64,000 nucleotides of DNA from Streptomyces rimosus subsp. rimosus (lineage in GTDB: Bacteria > Actinomycetota > Actinomycetes > Streptomycetales > Streptomycetaceae). The stretch's first letter is position 1. Each line of letters starts with the position of its first letter. The notes below the pieces were generated by a model. The model was given only the letters and a program-made list of their open reading frames with translations. It ran no database searches and was not told the DNA's origin. The translations under genes were made by a program, and so were the position numbers. This document shows, in pieces, positions 15,708 to 24,113 of this stretch. The stretch spans positions 20,442-84,441 of the forward strand of contig NZ_JOCQ01000032.1 of NCBI RefSeq assembly GCF_000720725.1, in the 5' to 3' direction.

Positions 15708-16589
15708 ATGGACCCCCACCTCCTGCGCACCTTCGTCGCCGTCCTCGACCACCGCTCGTTCTCCGCCGCCGCCTCGGCCCTCGGCTACACCCAGTCCGCC
15801 GTTTCCCAGCACATCGCCGCCCTCGAAACCGATCTCGGTACCCGCCTGCTGGAACGCCGCCCCGTAGCCCCCACACCGGCCGGCGAACGCCTGCTGGAAC
15901 ACGCCCCCGCCCTGCTCCTACGCCTCGACGCCGCCCGCGCCGACATCACCCGCCTCCACAACCCCCACCCCACCCAACTGACGCTCGCCTGCGCGCCGGC
16001 ATCCTTCACCCCCAAAGTGGCGAGGGCACTGACCGACCTGCGAGCGAAAACCCACCCCCTGAATCTCCGGCTACGCACAATGGCCCGTGACGCAGTTATC
16101 GAAGACGTACTCACCGGCAAATCCGATATCGGCCTCATCGACGGCGCAGCCGCCCCCAGCGACCCTCTTCCCGTACCCGACCTAGGCCCGGCAACCACCT
16201 ACCCCATAGCCGAAGAGCCTCTGGCCGTGCTGTTCCCACACGACCACCCCCTGGCAATGCGCCACTCTCTGAACCTGGCCGACCTGTCCCAAGCCCACTG
16301 GATCGACGCCCCCGACACCGCCATCCCCTTGGGCCGCCTACGCGCCATAACCCAAACCGATGGCTTCCGCCCCCGCCTCCACCACCACGGAAGCGACCTC
16401 CACACCCTCACCACCCTGATCGCGGCTGGTCACGGCCTGGCCGCACTCCCGCTATCCCTGTCCTCCGCCCCCAACACCACCCCGGTCCCGATAACCCACC
16501 CTCGCCTGACCCACCGAACCGAACTGATCCACCCCACCACCCCGACCGCCCCCGCCCGCGCGCTGGCGTCGCTGCTGACCAGCCCATAG
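15708..16589 (+). CDS. LysR-family transcriptional regulator
   Basis: A 293-residue LysR regulator: N-terminal winged HTH (LLRTFVAVLDHRSFSAAASA, then LGYTQSAVSQHIAALE) and a two-lobed effector domain (TLACAPASFTPKVARALTDL and HWIDAPDTAIPLGRLRAITQ). ATG 15708 gives the standard LysR N-terminus. Divergent from the amidotransferase-like gene, the usual arrangement for a LysR regulator with its target; the effector is unknown. Its effector domain carries long C-rich codon runs, but composition is otherwise ordinary. Confidence 0.93.
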   Translation: MDPHLLRTFVAVLDHRSFSAAASALGYTQSAVSQHIAALETDLGTRLLERRPVAPTPAGERLLEHAPALLLRLDAARADITRLHNPHPTQLTLACAPASFTPKVARALTDLRAKTHPLNLRLRTMARDAVIEDVLTGKSDIGLIDGAAAPSDPLPVPDLGPATTYPIAEEPLAVLFPHDHPLAMRHSLNLADLSQAHWIDAPDTAIPLGRLRAITQTDGFRPRLHHHGSDLHTLTTLIAAGHGLAALPLSLSSAPNTTPVPITHPRLTHRTELIHPTTPTAPARALASLLTSP

Positions 16590-16610
16590 CCTGCCCGCTA
16601 TGCCTGAAAC

Positions 16611-16657
16611 GAAAAGAAGGGCCGGCACGGGAGGAATTTCCTCCTGAGCCGACCCTT
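16611..16657 (-). terminator. Rho-independent terminator of tRNA-Arg
   Basis: On the minus strand a two-part hairpin (outer aagggtcggc with gccggccctt, inner ggagg with cctcc) is followed by the T-rich tract cttcttttcg. It lies 8 nt beyond the tRNA 3' end and may also stop LysR transcripts coming the other way. Confidence 0.8.
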
Positions 16658-16664
16658 CGCGCTG

Positions 16665-16737
16665 TGCCCCCGGCAGGATTCGAACCTGCGACACCCGCTT
16701 TAGGAGAGCGGTGCTCTATCCCCTGAGCTACGGAGGC
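16665..16737 (-). tRNA. tRNA-Arg (anticodon CCU)
   Basis: A complete 73-nt cloverleaf: acceptor GCCTCCG pairing with CGGGGGC, D arm GCTCAGGGGATAGAGC, anticodon stem CCGCT/AGCGG with loop CTCCTAA (anticodon CCT, reading AGG), T arm GCAGGTTCGAATCCTGC and discriminator A. CCA is not encoded. tRNA genes of this kind are common integration sites, but no repeat of its 3' end was noticed nearby. Confidence 0.97.
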
Positions 16738-16832
16738 GGGGCGTGGCCGGCGCCCCGTGGGGCGCGGACGGGCTGCTGGTGGGCAGCTTTGGACAGGGTA
16801 GCGGATGTGGGGGCGGGGGTGGGGACGGGCCG

Positions 16833-16862
16833 GGGCCCGAAGGCTTTGGGGCCTTCGGGCCC
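16833..16862 (-). terminator. Strong hairpin terminator after SulP
   Basis: A perfect 12-bp stem (gggcccgaaggc with gccttcgggccc) and a 6-nt loop, about 60 nt past the SulP stop. It lacks a T-tract, as is usual for streptomycete terminators. Confidence 0.75.
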
Positions 16863-16923
16863 CTGGAGGGAGCGGAGCCGGGCGGAACCTGGCGGACCGC
16901 CCCCTGATCAGCAGGCGGCCGGC

Positions 16924-18525
16924 TTAAGGCGCGTGCGCCGGGTTATCAGGAGTCGGGGAGTTGGTCGTGGTCTTGCTGCGCTGGGTTTCCCAGCTGGTCA
17001 GGGCTGTGGCGCAGGCGTGGTCGAGGTGGCGTAGGCCGGTGAGGTCGAGGGTGACGCGGCGGTTGTGGGGGAGGGACTCCAGCTGGTCGAGGAGTTTGGG
17101 GAGGCGGAGGAAGGTGGCGTTGCCCAGGGCGCGTACCTGGATGGGGTCGGTGGACGGGGCGTCCAGGCCGGAGATCTCCAGGTGGACGTGCGAGGTCTCC
17201 CAGGCGGTCTTGGCAATGGCCAGCAGGAGGCCGATCAGCACACCCTCGAACATGTTGGTCACGACGATCGCGATGGCGGTCGCCGCGAGGATCACGGCCT
17301 CGCCGCGGTGCTCACGCCAGAGGGGCCTGAAGTCCCGCAGCGGGAGGAGTTTCCAGCCTGCGTGGACCAGTACGCCTGCCAGGGCGGCCACGGGGATGAT
17401 GCCCAGCGCCGCCGGGAACGCCGCCGCGAAGATCAGCAGCCAGGCGCCGTGCATCACGCGGGACGCCTTCGTACGGGCCCCGGCCTGGACGTTCGCGGAG
17501 CTGCGTACGATCACCGCGGTCATCGGCAGGGCGCCGAGGATGCCGCAGACGGTGTTGCCCGCGCCCTGGGCCATCAGCTCCTTGTCGTACTGCGTACGGG
17601 GGCCGTCGTGCAGCCGGTCCACGGCCGCCGCGCTGAACAGCGACTCGGCGGACGCGATCAGCGCGAAGGCGAGGATGGTGCCGATCGCGCCGACCCCTGC
17701 GAGCTGGGCGAAGTCCGAGCCTCCGGGCGGCTGGATGGAGGAGAGCAGCCCGGTGACCTCGACTCGCGCTATGGGCAGGTCGAGGGCGAAGACGGCGAGC
17801 GTGGCCAGGGCCACGGCCGCGAGCGGGGCCGGCAGGACGCGGGCCGCGGGCTTCCAGCGCGGCCACAGCACCAGTACGGCGATGGTGCCCGCGCCGACGG
17901 CGAACGCGGTCAGCGCCGCGCCCGACCCGGCAGTACCGGTGACCAGGCGGGGCAGGCCGCCGAGGTTGGCGAGGCCGCTGCCGGGCGCCTTGGCGTCGGT
18001 GAGGGCGTACAGCTGGCCGGCGATCAGTACGAGGCCGATGCCCGCGAGCATGCCCTGGACGACGGCCACGGAGATCGCGCGGAACCAGCTGCCGAGGCGC
18101 AGGGCGCCCATCGCGACCTGGAGGAGGCCCGCCACGAGGACGAGCGCCCCCAGGGTGCCGAGCCCGAACTGCTGCACCGCCTCGTACACGAGGACGGTCA
18201 GTCCGGCCGCCGGGCCACTGACCTGGAGGCTGCTGCCCGGCAGGAAGCCCGTGAGCAGGCCGCCGACGATGCCCGTGATGAGGCCGAGTTCGGCGGGGAC
18301 GCCGGAGGCGACGGCCACGCCGACGCACAGCGGCAGGGCCACCAGGAAGACGACGACGGAGGCCGTGAAGTCCGCGCGGAGGAAGGGCCAGCGGGGGGAA
18401 GGGGAGGGGGAGGCGGGAGAGGGAGAGACTGGAGAGGGGGGAGAGGGTGGTTGGGGAGTGGGGGTGGAGGAGTTGGCGGCGGGGCGGGGGCCCGTGGTCG
18501 CGCCCGAGGTCGATTTCGGTGTCAT
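16924..18525 (-). CDS. SulP-family anion transporter (bicarbonate or sulfate)
   Basis: A 533-residue membrane transporter with a Ser/Pro/Thr-rich N-terminal tail of about 45 residues, the SulP core (FLVALPLCVGVAVASGVPAE, GLLTGFLPGSSLQVSGPAAG, ESLFSAAAVDRLH) with 10-12 TM helices, and a short C-terminal STAS-like domain (GNATFLRLPKLLDQL to RVTLDLTGLRHLDHA). It lies 17 nt after a beta-carbonic anhydrase gene; this pairing is characteristic of bicarbonate-type SulP proteins, so HCO3- uptake or exchange is the best guess. ATG 18525 was chosen since it follows the anhydrase stop directly. Confidence 0.92.
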   Translation of the reverse strand: MTPKSTSGATTGPRPAANSSTPTPQPPSPPSPVSPSPASPSPSPRWPFLRADFTASVVVFLVALPLCVGVAVASGVPAELGLITGIVGGLLTGFLPGSSLQVSGPAAGLTVLVYEAVQQFGLGTLGALVLVAGLLQVAMGALRLGSWFRAISVAVVQGMLAGIGLVLIAGQLYALTDAKAPGSGLANLGGLPRLVTGTAGSGAALTAFAVGAGTIAVLVLWPRWKPAARVLPAPLAAVALATLAVFALDLPIARVEVTGLLSSIQPPGGSDFAQLAGVGAIGTILAFALIASAESLFSAAAVDRLHDGPRTQYDKELMAQGAGNTVCGILGALPMTAVIVRSSANVQAGARTKASRVMHGAWLLIFAAAFPAALGIIPVAALAGVLVHAGWKLLPLRDFRPLWREHRGEAVILAATAIAIVVTNMFEGVLIGLLLAIAKTAWETSHVHLEISGLDAPSTDPIQVRALGNATFLRLPKLLDQLESLPHNRRVTLDLTGLRHLDHACATALTSWETQRSKTTTNSPTPDNPAHAP

Positions 18526-18542
18526 GGGGAGCGCCTTCGCCG

Positions 18543-19145
18543 TCAGAGGGGGAGGAAGGTGTCGGTGGTGGGCCGGTGCGCGGAGACGAGGCCGGTGTGG
18601 ACCTCGTAGTACCAGCCGTGCAGGGCCACCTCGCCCGCGTCGACGCGCTCGCGTACACACGGGTACTCGCGCAGCCGCGCCAGCTGTTCGGTGACGTGCT
18701 GCTGGACCGCGGTCGCCACTGTCGGCGCCTCGTCCCTGGGCAGTTCGCCGGAGACCTGCTCGGTGAGCCAGGCGCGTACGTCGGGGGCGCCGGCGAGGTC
18801 CTCGCGGCGCGCCATGGCGCCGACCGCCCCGCAGTGCGAGTGGCCGCACACCACGATGTCCGCGACGCGCAGCACCCGCATCGCGTACTCGATCGTCGCG
18901 GCCTCCGCGCTGGCCGGCATGCCCGGACGGTGCGGAGGTACGGCGTTGCCCGCCGTACGGAGTTCGAAGAGCTCGCCCGGCAGGGCCCCGGTGATCAGGG
19001 ACGGGATGATCCGTGAGTCGGAGCAGGTGATGAACAGGGCGAGCGGCGACTGGCCGTCGGCGAGCCGCCGGTAGGTCTCACGCTCCTCGTGTACGGCCGC
19101 GATGCGGGCGTTGAAGGAGCGGGCGTGTTCGATGAAGGTTTCCAC
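18543..19145 (-). CDS. Beta-class carbonic anhydrase
   Basis: A 200-residue zinc enzyme interconverting CO2 and bicarbonate. The zinc/active-site motifs CSDSR (Cys and the Asp-Arg dyad) and HSHCGAV (His and Cys ligands) are intact, as are FELRTAGNAVP and the C-terminal GEVALHGWYYEVHTG strand. ATG 19145 gives the normal family start. It is cotranscribed with the downstream SulP transporter, forming a bicarbonate supply or pH module. A 134-nt gap separates it from the His/Cys-rich gene upstream, so it may be a separate unit from the peptide operon. Confidence 0.95.
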   Translation of the reverse strand: METFIEHARSFNARIAAVHEERETYRRLADGQSPLALFITCSDSRIIPSLITGALPGELFELRTAGNAVPPHRPGMPASAEAATIEYAMRVLRVADIVVCGHSHCGAVGAMARREDLAGAPDVRAWLTEQVSGELPRDEAPTVATAVQQHVTEQLARLREYPCVRERVDAGEVALHGWYYEVHTGLVSAHRPTTDTFLPL

Positions 19146-19279
19146 GAGGGAATGTCTCCTGCTGGTCGGTTAAGTGGTGCCATGAAGGTGTCGCGGTGCC
19201 GCGGATGTTCCGTGGCGCCACTGAGGGCATGGCAGAACCCGTTCGACTGGTGCGGAGCAGGAAGCCCCAGCGGTGCGCC

Positions 19280-20254
19280 TCAGCAGCGGAAGACGCAGTG
19301 CAGACAGTGCAGGGCTGGACGGGTGGAGACACCTGGTCTTGAGGTGGTGAGCGTGGCGGCGGCGCCGAGGCGCGCGGGCGACAGGGGGCCGGCCGGGTAG
19401 GGCCGGGCCGTACGGAGGTACGGCGGGGTCGGGCGGCGGTACGGGCACGGCGCGCCCTGCGCGGTCCGCGTGCAGCGGCGCGCGTGGTTGCGGTCCTTCT
19501 CCTTCTCCCGCCCGGGGTCGCGCTCGTTGTCGCGCCGGTACTGGATGCCCGTGGTGCGGGGCTTGGTCGCCGGGGACAGCTCGGTCGGCGTCCCGTGCGC
19601 GCCCGGGGGAGCCGCCGGGGTGGGGTCAGGGGCCGGGTCGGGAGTGTGGGCGGGGCCGTGGGCGTGGTCGGGCCCGTGGGCATGGGCGTGAGCGAGGGTC
19701 GGTGTGGTGCCGGGGGCCGGGAGGAACGGGGTCTTGCCGCCCTTGGCCGCTGCCGTACCCGAGAAGAGCAGGGTCAGGACCACGGCGAGGACGCCGAGGA
19801 GGGGGAGGGGGCGGAGGGAACTGAGGGGACTGGGGGAGATGGGGGAGCTGAGGGGGCGGGTGCTTGACGGCTGGTTGCCGTAGCCGTACGCCGGGGCTCC
19901 TCCGTCCCGTCGGCCGGCACGCGCGCCACTGCGGGGTCGCCTGGCGGGGGCGGTGCGCATACGCGCCCGGGCCCCGTGCCGGGGGGCAGTTGGTGTACGT
20001 GCAGGCGTGCGGCCGGGGTCGCGGTCCGGCGTGCGTACCGGCGTGTGTACGGGTGTGCCTACCGGCGTACGTACCGGCGTATGGGCTGCGGCGCGCGCCA
20101 CCGTAAGGACCGGGGCCGGGCCGGGGACTGGGACTGGGGCCGGGGCCGGGGTACGACGGGGCGGCGTATATCCCGCTCCCGCTACCGTCCCCGGCGGGCT
20201 GTGCGGCCGCGGGAACCAGGAGAAGCGACCGCGGTCGCCGGTCACGCCGTTCAT
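19280..20254 (-). CDS. His/Cys-rich TM protein coupled to MFS exporter, unknown function
   Basis: A 324-residue frame whose ATG overlaps the MFS stop (ATGA, 20251-20254) and is preceded by GGGGAG. Codon third positions are G/C-rich throughout. The N-terminal ~130 residues are disordered Thr/Pro/Arg repeats (TPVRTPVGTPVHTPVRTP). One TM helix (LPLLGVLAVVLTLLFSGTAAA, about residues 150-170) precedes a His-rich stretch (LAHAHAHGPDHAHGPAH) and a basic tail ending CLHCVFRC. The His and Cys clusters could bind metal. No family recognised; the upstream ORF could be partly spurious, with a later ATG (about residue 97) as the real start. Confidence 0.5.
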   Translation of the reverse strand: MNGVTGDRGRFSWFPRPHSPPGTVAGAGYTPPRRTPAPAPVPVPGPAPVLTVARAAAHTPVRTPVGTPVHTPVRTPDRDPGRTPARTPTAPRHGARARMRTAPARRPRSGARAGRRDGGAPAYGYGNQPSSTRPLSSPISPSPLSSLRPLPLLGVLAVVLTLLFSGTAAAKGGKTPFLPAPGTTPTLAHAHAHGPDHAHGPAHTPDPAPDPTPAAPPGAHGTPTELSPATKPRTTGIQYRRDNERDPGREKEKDRNHARRCTRTAQGAPCPYRRPTPPYLRTARPYPAGPLSPARLGAAATLTTSRPGVSTRPALHCLHCVFRC

Positions 20255-21804
20255 GTCCGCTCCCCGGAGGTCGCGGAAACGGCGGGCGAGCTCGGTGCGG
20301 CGGCGGATGCCGTACGGGCTTCGCCCTTCGACCGCCTGGTGAGCGCCAGCACCGGTACGAGACCGAGCGCCACCAGCCCGCCGGCCAGCGCCAGCGTCGA
20401 GTACCCGCCGGTGGCCACGACCAGCCCCGACGCCATGCCGCCCGTGGCGCCCGCGACGGCTATCCCCACGTCGACCAGGCCCTGCGTCGAGGCTCGGGTG
20501 GCCAGCGGCACGGCGTCGGTGACGATGGCGGTGCCGCTCACCAGGCCGAAGTTCCAGCCGACGCCGAGCAGTACGAGTGCGGTGGCCAGCGCCGGTACGG
20601 AGTGCGCCGGTGCCAGCGCGGCCAGGGCGCCGGCGGCGAGCAGCACGATGCCGGAGGCCGCCGCGACCCGCTGCCGGCCGATCCGGTCCACGAGGAGGCC
20701 GGTGAGCGGTGACGGCAGGTACATCGCCGCCACGTGCAGGGCTATGACGAGCCCGGCGGTCTCGGTCGGGTGGCCGTGCGCCCGCATGTGGACGGGCGTC
20801 ATCGTCATGATCGCGATCATGACCAGCTGGGTGAGGGTCATGACGGCGGCGCCGGAGATGATGCCGCGGATGTTCGTGGGGGCGGCAGAGTTGGCGGTCT
20901 TCTCGGCGGCTTCCTTGGAGGCATCCTCGGTGGCCTCCGTGAGGGCCTCCTCGGGGGCGCGTTCGCTTCCGCCCCGGCCCGTGCCCGTGCCCGTACCAGT
21001 GCCCGTGCCCGTACCCGTGCCCGTACCTGCGCCTGCGGCCGCCGCCCTCGGCTCCCCCTCAGCCCCTGCCTTTGCCTCAGCCCCTGCCTTCGCCTCAGCC
21101 TCCGCCGCACGAGCCCGCGCCAGCCGCAGCGGGTCCGGGCGCAGGAACGCCCCCAGCACCACCGCCGCGGCCGCGTACGCGACCACCGCCAGCAGGAACG
21201 GTCCGGCCAGGCGCGGAACGCCCCAGCCGTGCGCGAGGTCGCCCGTGACGCCGACCAGGTTCGGGCCGACCACGGCGCCGAGCGTCGTGGCGAACAGTAC
21301 GAGGCTCACCGCGCGCCCCCGGCGCGCGGGAGAGGCCAGGTCGGCGCCCGCGTACCGGGCCATCAGGGTCGTCGCCGTACCCGCCCCGTACACGAGGAGG
21401 GACAGGAACAGCAGCCACACGTTGGCGACGGCGGCGGCGATGACGACGCCGAGGCTGCCGAAACCGGCCGTGGCGTACCCCAGGGTGAGCCCCGGGCGCC
21501 GCCCCCAGCGCTGGCAGACGCGGCCGATCCCCACGGCGCCGAGCGCGGCACCGCCCGTGAACAGGGCCGCAGGCAGACCGGCCAGGCCGGTGGAGCCGAG
21601 CATTTCCTCGGCGAGCAGCGCGCCCACCGTGATGCCCGCGGCCAGCCCCGCGCCGCTGAGCGTCTGCGAGAGGGCGAGCACGGCCAGCACACGCCGCTGC
21701 TCGGGGGGCTCGGTCACCCCCGCGGGCGTGCCGTCGTGCGGAGCGGGGTGCGGGCCATGGGGTGGTGTGGCGTGCGGGGCCGGTTCGCCGGGCCGAGCGC
21801 TCAT
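20251..21804 (-). CDS. MFS transporter, probable exporter of the neighbouring peptide cluster
   Basis: A 517-residue 12-TM major facilitator. After a His/Pro-rich cytoplasmic tail it shows ALSQTLSGAGLAAGITVGAL, the loop 2-3 motif GRVCQRWGRRPGLTLGY, and a second half starting GIISGAAVMTLTQLVMIAI with DRIGRQRVAAASG. The central cytoplasmic loop is enlarged to ~75 residues and contains a (Gly-Thr)n run next to Ala/Glu repeats. It sits 49 nt after the IWH-motif gene and is coupled to the His/Cys-rich gene, so it probably exports the cluster product. The family resembles drug/proton antiporters. Confidence 0.85.
   Translation of the reverse strand: MSARPGEPAPHATPPHGPHPAPHDGTPAGVTEPPEQRRVLAVLALSQTLSGAGLAAGITVGALLAEEMLGSTGLAGLPAALFTGGAALGAVGIGRVCQRWGRRPGLTLGYATAGFGSLGVVIAAAVANVWLLFLSLLVYGAGTATTLMARYAGADLASPARRGRAVSLVLFATTLGAVVGPNLVGVTGDLAHGWGVPRLAGPFLLAVVAYAAAAVVLGAFLRPDPLRLARARAAEAEAKAGAEAKAGAEGEPRAAAAGAGTGTGTGTGTGTGTGTGRGGSERAPEEALTEATEDASKEAAEKTANSAAPTNIRGIISGAAVMTLTQLVMIAIMTMTPVHMRAHGHPTETAGLVIALHVAAMYLPSPLTGLLVDRIGRQRVAAASGIVLLAAGALAALAPAHSVPALATALVLLGVGWNFGLVSGTAIVTDAVPLATRASTQGLVDVGIAVAGATGGMASGLVVATGGYSTLALAGGLVALGLVPVLALTRRSKGEARTASAAAPSSPAVSATSGERT
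20976..21032 (-). repeat. Short tandem repeat encoding (Gly-Thr)n in the MFS loop
   Basis: About nine 6-bp units (cgtgcc/cgtacc on the plus strand) encode GTGTGTGTGTGTGTGTG in the central cytoplasmic loop of the transporter. Unit number could vary by slippage in steps of two residues. Confidence 0.8.
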
Positions 21805-21853
21805 GGGTCCGTGTCCTCGTGATCGGGAGGGGCGGGCTGCCCCGGAAGCGCCC

Positions 21854-22402
21854 TCAGGGCGCGCCGGCGGGCTGGAGTGCCGCGATGTCCCGCAGCGACA
21901 TGTTCAGCTGGTCGTGCAGGAAGCGCACGATCGTCCAGTGCGGCAGCGCGCCCTCGTCGTAGGGGCCGAACTCCCGGACGTACAGCGGTATCCAGCGCAG
22001 GGCCTCCTCGATCGCCTGCTCGCGGCCGGGTTCCTGCTGGTAGTCCTCGTAGCCGATGCTGCGGTGCTCGATGAAGAACCGTCCCGGCAGCCGCTCCTCG
22101 CAGAACTGCCGGTATTCGCGCGTCTGCAGGATGAGGTAGTGCCAGATCTCGTCGATGTCCTGCTCGACGGGCAGGAAGAGGCCGCTCAGCTGCTCGCGGT
22201 GCCGGGATACGAGGTACAGGTACCGCAGGCATTCGACGACCTGCCGCTCCACGTACTCGGGCGTCGCGCCGCTCAGCGCCACGAAGTGCTGCACCACCTC
22301 GGCGTGCAGATTGTCGCCGAGCAGGGTCACGAGGTCGTCCGGGGTGATGCGGGGCGCATGGCCGGCGGGGGCCGGAAGCTGGTCCTGCGGGTGCGTGGTC
22401 AT
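21854..22402 (-). CDS. IWH-motif protein (GRDP-like), possible peptide-modifying partner
   Basis: A 182-residue soluble, helical protein. The block VEQDIDEIWHYLILQTREYR followed by FCEERLPGRFFIEHR resembles the D-x-x-W-H-x-x-I-L motif of glycine-rich-domain-like (PF07173-type) proteins; this likeness is from memory and not a firm assignment. The His residues and conserved Trp, Tyr and Cys suggest a binding or catalytic pocket. ATG 22402 follows a gggagaacc sequence. It lies between the adenylate-forming enzyme and the MFS exporter in one direction, so it belongs to the putative peptide operon. Confidence 0.65.
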   Translation of the reverse strand: MTTHPQDQLPAPAGHAPRITPDDLVTLLGDNLHAEVVQHFVALSGATPEYVERQVVECLRYLYLVSRHREQLSGLFLPVEQDIDEIWHYLILQTREYRQFCEERLPGRFFIEHRSIGYEDYQQEPGREQAIEEALRWIPLYVREFGPYDEGALPHWTIVRFLHDQLNMSLRDIAALQPAGAP

Positions 22403-22423
22403 GGTTCTCCCGTGGGTTTTGCG

Positions 22424-22475
22424 TGTATCGCATGTACCGCGCCAATCGCATGTACCGCGCCTACCGCGGGTACTG
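22424..22475. repeat. Short tandem repeat between operon genes
   Basis: Two and a half units of ~19 bp (gtatcgcatgtaccgcgcc) fill part of the 113-nt gap between the adenylate-forming gene and the IWH-motif gene. Confidence 0.7.
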
Positions 22476-22515
22476 CGTGAGGTCCGTAAGGCGGCGGGTG
22501 GATCCGTCCACCGGC

Positions 22516-23850
22516 TCAGTCCACCCCGTCCGCCATGCCCGCCCCGTCCGTCCCCCGATCGAGCCACGCGTACTTCCCCGACTTCCCGATCGGGATGTGC
22601 GCGCGGTGCTCGGCCCGGCACGTCATGCCGGTCAGCTGTTCCACCCCGGCGCTCAGCGCTGCCGCTTCCGGCGGGTCCAGAGGGGCGCCGTCGAACGTCG
22701 TGTACCGCAGCTCGGCCGTGGCCTCGCCGGGCCCGCCCCCGAGTACGCGCAGCTGGTGGACGAACACCCGGGACGAAACCCCGCTCACACAATCGTCCAG
22801 GTCGCCCTGCGCGACCGGCCCCCGGCCGTGCGCCGACGTGAGCAGTTCCTTCTCGCGGCCGCAGAACCGGACGATCTTCGTCGGGTCCGGTGTGCCGTCC
22901 AGCGTGCGCGCGCAGTCACCGGACCGGTAGCGGATCAACGGCATGTACGGGTTGCGCACGCTCGACACGATCATGCTGAAGATGCCGCTGCCCGGCGCCA
23001 CCGGGACCAGCTCGACGCTCATCTTGTCGAGGTAGGGGTGGTACCGGCCGTTCCGGTCGCTGTAGTACAGGTAGCCCAGTTCGGTGCTGCCGAACAGGTC
23101 GATGACCGGGCAGTCGAAGTGCTCGTGCAGGAAGCGCCGTACGTTGACCGGCGTGTACTCGTAGGCGTGCACGATGCTCGCCGGCCTCGGGAACCGGTCC
23201 CACAGGCCCCAGACGGTGGCCTTCCGCACCAGGTGCGCCAGGTGGTAGCTGGAGCAGTCGAGGTGGTAGAGGCCGTCCGGGTGTGCCTGCTGGGCCGTAC
23301 GGATCTCGGCGAGCATCCGTTCCACGTCCGCGCGGTCCCAATGGGCGGGGTCCAGCGTGAGGTTGACGTAGAAGGTGCGGTCGTCGAGCCGCCGGTCTTC
23401 CAGGGCCGGTGCGGGAGGCCGGCCTTCCGGGCCCGGTACGGGAGCGGGCGCGGTCCGTCCGTGCTTCTTCGCGTTGACGCGCGCCACGTGCTCCGTCGCC
23501 AACACGGTCGTCAGGGACACGCGTTGACAGCCCGCGTGCCAGGTGCCGGAGATGTCCGGGTGCTCACTCCACAGCCGGTAATAGGAGTTCAGCAGGAAGT
23601 ACGGGGGCCGGATGATCTGCATCCGGGCGTGATTGGTGCCCGTGGAGAGTACGTACTCTGCCTTGCCGGTGGCGAGTGCGTCGGCCAGTTCCGGTGTCAT
23701 CCAATTGTCCGGGAAACCCCGGGCGATCTCCGGTTTGTCGAGTATGGGGAAATGCCCCCGTTCTATCGACGCGCGGTAGATGGGTATGTCCCTTATCCGG
23801 TGCACGGTGTCGGCGGTCGGTTGTCCCGACCGGCTCGGCTGGCCATCCAT
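22516..23850 (-). CDS. PaaK/CapK-like adenylate-forming enzyme
   Basis: A 444-residue member of the ANL superfamily nearest to phenylacetate-CoA ligase and coenzyme F390 synthetase: LSTGTNHARMQ takes the place of the P-loop (SSGTTG type), VIDLFGSTELGYLYY is the Y/FGxTE motif, MPLIRYRSGDCARTL the hinge Asp region, and CGREKELLTSAHGRG the A8-like loop; a late Lys in GKSGKYAWLD may be the C-domain lysine. Such enzymes activate a carboxylate as acyl-adenylate. ATG 23850 follows GAGGG by 6 nt. Placed right after the precursor-like peptide gene, it may activate a peptide carboxylate or a small-acid partner; this is inference. Confidence 0.82.
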   Translation of the reverse strand: MDGQPSRSGQPTADTVHRIRDIPIYRASIERGHFPILDKPEIARGFPDNWMTPELADALATGKAEYVLSTGTNHARMQIIRPPYFLLNSYYRLWSEHPDISGTWHAGCQRVSLTTVLATEHVARVNAKKHGRTAPAPVPGPEGRPPAPALEDRRLDDRTFYVNLTLDPAHWDRADVERMLAEIRTAQQAHPDGLYHLDCSSYHLAHLVRKATVWGLWDRFPRPASIVHAYEYTPVNVRRFLHEHFDCPVIDLFGSTELGYLYYSDRNGRYHPYLDKMSVELVPVAPGSGIFSMIVSSVRNPYMPLIRYRSGDCARTLDGTPDPTKIVRFCGREKELLTSAHGRGPVAQGDLDDCVSGVSSRVFVHQLRVLGGGPGEATAELRYTTFDGAPLDPPEAAALSAGVEQLTGMTCRAEHRAHIPIGKSGKYAWLDRGTDGAGMADGVD

Positions 23851-24046
23851 GGTCACCCTCAGGTCTGTCGTGTGTGGCGGACGGGGAGTGATCGGTGTCG
23901 CGGCGTACGGAATGCGGGGTGCGGGACCTGCGTCGTGCCGGGAACGTCGCCGATTCGGGCGGCTGTTGTACGGGCGTGGCGTGGCGTTCGTTACGTGGCG
24001 TAGTGCGTCGTGGCGTGGTGCGTCGTGCCGTAAGGCGCCGTGAAGT

Positions 24047-24094
24047 GGCGGGGAGCCGGCCGGTGGTGTGCGGGCCGCCGACCGGTTCCCCGCC
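24047..24094 (-). terminator. Hairpin between the precursor-like gene and the PaaK-like gene
   Basis: A 13-bp stem with one G-T pair (ggcggggagccgg with ccggttccccgcc) and an inner cggtgg/ccgccg stem starts 20 nt past the precursor stop. It probably acts as a partial terminator or mRNA-end stabiliser giving more precursor than enzyme message, a common design in peptide operons. Confidence 0.6.
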
Positions 24095-24113
24095 GGGAGG
24101 GCTCAGCGCCCGG

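Noticed and set aside
16665..16737. tRNA-Arg as an integrated element attachment site
   Set aside because: No integrase gene and no direct repeat of the tRNA 3' end was found in the flanks.
19146..19400. Cysteine attenuator leader peptide before carbonic anhydrase
   Set aside because: The CLHCVFRC codons belong to the long coupled frame and have no own start codon; no attenuator hairpin set seen.
22423..24003. Long plus-strand ORF opposite the PaaK-like gene
   Set aside because: It is the mirror frame of a gene with clear adenylate-forming motifs; it shows no family features and only exists because of high GC.
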